NCBI GenBank assembly: GCA_005883585.1
Contig: VBFD01000105.1
Location: forward strand, 1-5,491
Origin: UBA10449 sp005883585
Lineage (GTDB): Bacteria > Chloroflexota > Dormibacteria > Dormibacterales > Dormibacteraceae
Reading direction: 5' to 3'
DNA length: 5,491 bases
The position numbers were made by a program, and so were the translations under genes. Numbering within the stretch: position 1 is the stretch's first letter; each line of letters begins with the position of its first letter. This document shows, in pieces, positions 4,141-5,491 of this stretch. The notes beneath the pieces are model-generated. The model was not told the origin of the DNA. It searched no databases and saw only the letters and a program-made list of their open reading frames with translations.

Positions 4141-5491
4141 TCTTCGCCCGCGGCCTCCGCCGTTGCGACCCCCACGGTCGCCTCCGCGGAAACCACCCTC
4201 GCGGGGTGGCGGCGGTGGCGATGCGAGCGCTGTGGCCATGGCCTCCTTGTCGATCTTCTCCTCGATCGGTTCGCCCTTCGCGGTCAGCTCGTCGATCGCC
4301 GCCTGGCGGCTCAGGTTGAGCCGGCCCTGGCTGTCGACCTCTGTCGCCTTGACCACGATCTCGTCACCGACGTTGGCCACCTCTTCCACCCGCTCGACCC
4401 GATGGTCGGTGAGCTTGGAGATGTGGACCAGGCCGTCCTGGTTGGGGAGCACCTCGACGAAGGCGCCGAAGGGCATGATGCGAACGACCTTGCCCTTGTA
4501 GATCTTCCCGACCTCGACCTCGTCGGTGAGGCCCTTGATCCAGTCGATCGCCTTCTGGCCGGCCTCCTGGTCGACCGCGGCGATGAAGACCCGACCGTCG
4601 TCCTCGACGTCGATCTGCGCGCCGGTCTCCTCGGTGATCTTGCGGATCATCTTGCCTCCCGGGCCGATGATGTCTCGGATCTTGTCGGGGTTGATCAGAA
4701 TCGTGGTGATGCGCGGCGCGTAGGAGCTCATCTCGCTGCGCGGCCGCGGCAGCACGGCCAGCATCTTGTCGAGCACGAAGAGCCTCGCCTCGCGAGCCTG
4801 CTCCAGCGCCTGGGCCAGGATCTCGTGCGTCAGGCCTTTGATCTTGATGTCCATCTGCAGGGCGGTGATGCCGTCCTTCGTGCCCGCGACCTTGAAGTCC
4901 ATGTCGCCCAGGTTGTCTTCGACGCCCTGGATGTCGGTCAGCACCGCGGACTTGCCCTCGCGCATGACCAGGCCCATCGCGATGCCCGCGACCGGCGCCT
5001 TGATCGGAACGCCTGCATCCATCAGCGCGAGCGTCGACCCGCACACCGACGCCATCGAGGTCGAGCCGTTGGAGCTGAGGATCTCGGAGACCAGCCGCAT
5101 CGTGTACGGCCACTCCTCGACAGGCGGGATCACAGCGAGCAGCGCGCGTTCGGCCAAAGCCCCGTGACCGATCTCACGCCGGCCCGGGCCGCGCAGCGGG
5201 CGCGCCTCACCGACCGAGAACGGTGGGAAGTTGTAGTGGTGCATGTAACGCTTGAACTGGTCCGGCGAAAGGCCGTCCAGCTTCTGCTGGTCGGACATCG
5301 AGCCGAGCGTCGCGATCGTGAGCGCCTGCGTCTGTCCTCGAGTGAAAAGGCCCGAGCCATGGGTGCGGGGCAGGACCCCCACTTCGACTGTGATCGGGCG
5401 GACATCCTTGAGGCCGCGTCCATCCATGCGGACGCCTTCCTCGATGATCCGCTGCCGGACCCGGTCCTTGAGCTTCTTGTCGAACAGTTTG
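4138..5491 (-). CDS. pnp: Polynucleotide phosphorylase, C-terminal 450 residues (5' end outside window)
   Basis: PNPase degrades RNA 3'-5' by phosphorolysis, as a trimer. The frame is open to the right edge, so the start and first RNase PH core are missing. The visible part begins in the linker (VRQRIIEEGVRMDGRGLKDVRPI). It continues with the second RNase PH domain: GLFTRGQTQAL (47-57), YNFPPFSVGE (86-95), GRREIGHGALAERAL (103-117), EILSSNGSTSMASVCGS (136-152), and the KDG...QMDIKI region (205-217) that carries the metal-binding acidic residues. A KH domain follows (about 262-318, with GPGG at 276-279), then an S1 domain (about 326-395, VGKIYKGKVVRIMPFGAFVEV). The protein ends in PPPPP (425-429) and an Arg/Gly tail. 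All expected domains are intact. Numbering is within the visible fragment. The gene directly precedes dapB. Confidence 0.98.
   Translation of the reverse strand, partial: KLFDKKLKDRVRQRIIEEGVRMDGRGLKDVRPITVEVGVLPRTHGSGLFTRGQTQALTIATLGSMSDQQKLDGLSPDQFKRYMHHYNFPPFSVGEARPLRGPGRREIGHGALAERALLAVIPPVEEWPYTMRLVSEILSSNGSTSMASVCGSTLALMDAGVPIKAPVAGIAMGLVMREGKSAVLTDIQGVEDNLGDMDFKVAGTKDGITALQMDIKIKGLTHEILAQALEQAREARLFVLDKMLAVLPRPRSEMSSYAPRITTILINPDKIRDIIGPGGKMIRKITEETGAQIDVEDDGRVFIAAVDQEAGQKAIDWIKGLTDEVEVGKIYKGKVVRIMPFGAFVEVLPNQDGLVHISKLTDHRVERVEEVANVGDEIVVKATEVDSQGRLNLSRQAAIDELTAKGEPIEEKIDKEAMATALASPPPPPREGGFRGGDRGGRNGGGRGRR

Noticed and set aside
4134..4196. Extended DapB start (GTG at 4196)
   Set aside because: It would add 21 residues overlapping the pnp tail that are not expected in the family. 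The ATG at 4133 places the nucleotide loop correctly.
3336..4319. 327-codon plus-strand open frame
   Set aside because: It is antisense to dapB and the pnp tail, with no domain or plausible ribosome site, so it was treated as a shadow.

Overview
The window is an ordinary GC-rich bacterial chromosome segment. Six genes lie on the minus strand in one direction and are almost contiguous. Read from high to low coordinates they are pnp (5' end outside the window), dapB, asd, dapA, a family 4 uracil-DNA glycosylase, and an RNase J gene whose 3' end lies beyond base 1. No plus-strand gene, RNA gene, mobile element or CRISPR array is supported. The order pnp - dap/asd genes - RNase J resembles the Bacillus subtilis region pnpA ... 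asd-dapG-dapA-rnjB. DapB carries a GKVG-type nucleotide loop like the actinobacterial enzyme, and RNase J is present. Together these suggest a high-GC Terrabacteria-type organism, for example Chloroflexota, Dormibacterota or a relative. This placement is inference and could be wrong at phylum level.

Layout: 4138-5491 is the C-terminal part of polynucleotide phosphorylase (second RNase PH core, KH, S1, then an Arg/Gly tail). dapB (3375-4133) starts 4 bases after the pnp stop. A 116-base gap (3259-3374) is the only real intergenic space. It holds three chained inverted repeats, two copies of an AACG-CGTT motif 42 bases apart, and possibly a leaderless start for asd. asd (2230-3258) and dapA (1319-2230) overlap by one base (TGATG). 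The glycosylase (694-1236 from its first usable start codon) clearly has coding sequence further upstream, up to about 1329, including an iron-sulfur CxxC pair. No standard start codon serves that extension. RNase J begins at a GTG that overlaps the glycosylase stop (GTGA, 694-697).

Function: asd, dapA and dapB make consecutive products from aspartyl phosphate to tetrahydrodipicolinate, the trunk of lysine and meso-diaminopimelate (peptidoglycan) synthesis. They sit between two RNA-processing nucleases, PNPase (3' phosphorolysis) and RNase J (5' exonuclease/endonuclease). The DNA repair glycosylase is inserted by tight packing between dapA and RNase J. I see no novel system here. The points worth a second look are the missing glycosylase start, the structured asd leader, and a few active-site-adjacent substitutions in DapA.
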